Of a stretch of 6,540 nt of DNA, positions 6,447-6,540 are shown piece after piece. A program made the position numbers and the translations under genes. A model generated the notes under the pieces. It saw only the letters and a list, made by a program, of their open reading frames with translations. It had not been told where the DNA came from and searched no databases. Numbering within the stretch: position 1 is the stretch's first letter; each line of letters starts with the position of its first letter. Origin of the DNA: CAZAMT01 sp964486145 (GTDB lineage Bacteria; Bacteroidota; Bacteroidia; Bacteroidales; JAAAOM01); NCBI GenBank assembly GCA_964486145.1, contig CAZAMT010000237.1:1-6540 (forward strand), in the 5' to 3' direction.

Positions 6447-6540
6447 TCAGGCAGTGGGCAACAAAAAGCTGAATGAACTTCCTTTACCGGAAGTGCTGCT
6501 TACCCATATTTCTCCCTCCGATTTTTCAATAAAATCTTTG
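6447..6540 (-). CDS. Second histidine kinase, C-terminal end only (cut by window edge)
   Basis: Read on the minus strand, 6540 to 6447 gives 30 residues and a TGA stop. The peptide contains KDFIEKSEG, then GEIWVSSTSGKGSSF, and ends SFLLPTA. This is the typical last part of a HATPase_c domain: the helix after the G2 box, the G-x-I/L-W-V strand, the S-x-x-G-x-G-S-x-F turn and a final strand ending in LP. The same pattern closes the neighbouring kinase (GNIWVESEVGKGSVF). The rest of the gene lies to the right of the window. Its sensor domains and true length are unknown. Convergent to the PAS-PAS kinase with no bases between the two stop codons. Confidence 0.8.
   Translation of the reverse strand, partial: KDFIEKSEGEIWVSSTSGKGSSFSFLLPTA

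Noticed and set aside
1..6540. CRISPR array, tRNA or rRNA genes, insertion sequence, attachment sites
   Set aside because: No regularly spaced repeats, tRNA-like cloverleaf, rRNA sequence, transposase or terminal inverted repeats were recognised by eye.

Overview
The window looks like chromosomal DNA of a member of the Bacteroidota. The support is AT-rich intergenic DNA, A-rich start regions instead of strong Shine-Dalgarno sites, a good match to the Bacteroidota promoter (TTTG, 20-base spacer, TAnnTTTG-like box), two lipoproteins of Bacteroidota type, a DUF6252-like small lipoprotein, and PAS-rich soluble histidine kinases. The genus cannot be told from the sequence. A sulfatase next to an outer-membrane porin would fit a polysaccharide-using environmental or marine species, but that is inference.

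Layout. Bases 1-173 hold no gene that I can support, but carry a promoter at about 79-110 for a beta-barrel outer-membrane porin (174-1424, +). A 78-base convergent gap with two weak hairpins follows. Then come three minus-strand genes, transcribed from about 4430 down to 1503 with gaps of 32 and 26 bases, so they are probably one operon: a sugar-phosphate nucleotidyltransferase-like enzyme (3493-4401), an iduronate-2-sulfatase-like lipoprotein sulfatase (2003-3460) and a small DUF6252-like lipoprotein (1503-1976). A 193-base divergent gap (4402-4594) separates this operon from a signalling pair on the plus strand: a receiver-only response regulator (4595-4960) and a soluble PAS-PAS histidine kinase (5007-6446). 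At the right edge, 6447-6540 encodes on the minus strand the last 30 residues of a second histidine kinase. Its stop codon directly abuts the stop of the first kinase.

How the genes may work together. The sulfatase has a complete S1 active site and would remove sulfate from a glycan or small sulfated compound in the periplasm or at the cell surface. The porin could admit small solutes. The nucleotidyltransferase would act in the cytosol on a sugar phosphate. The receiver protein has no output domain, so it would relay a signal or act by protein contact, probably with the downstream kinase. No sequence evidence links the signalling pair to the sulfatase operon.

I did not find a clearly new system, mobile element, CRISPR array or RNA gene. 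The points most worth a second look are the cluster of two kinases and a lone receiver with abutting convergent stops, the conserved-looking IDS-type active site with a CKHC motif, and the pairing of a nucleotidyltransferase with a sulfatase in one operon.
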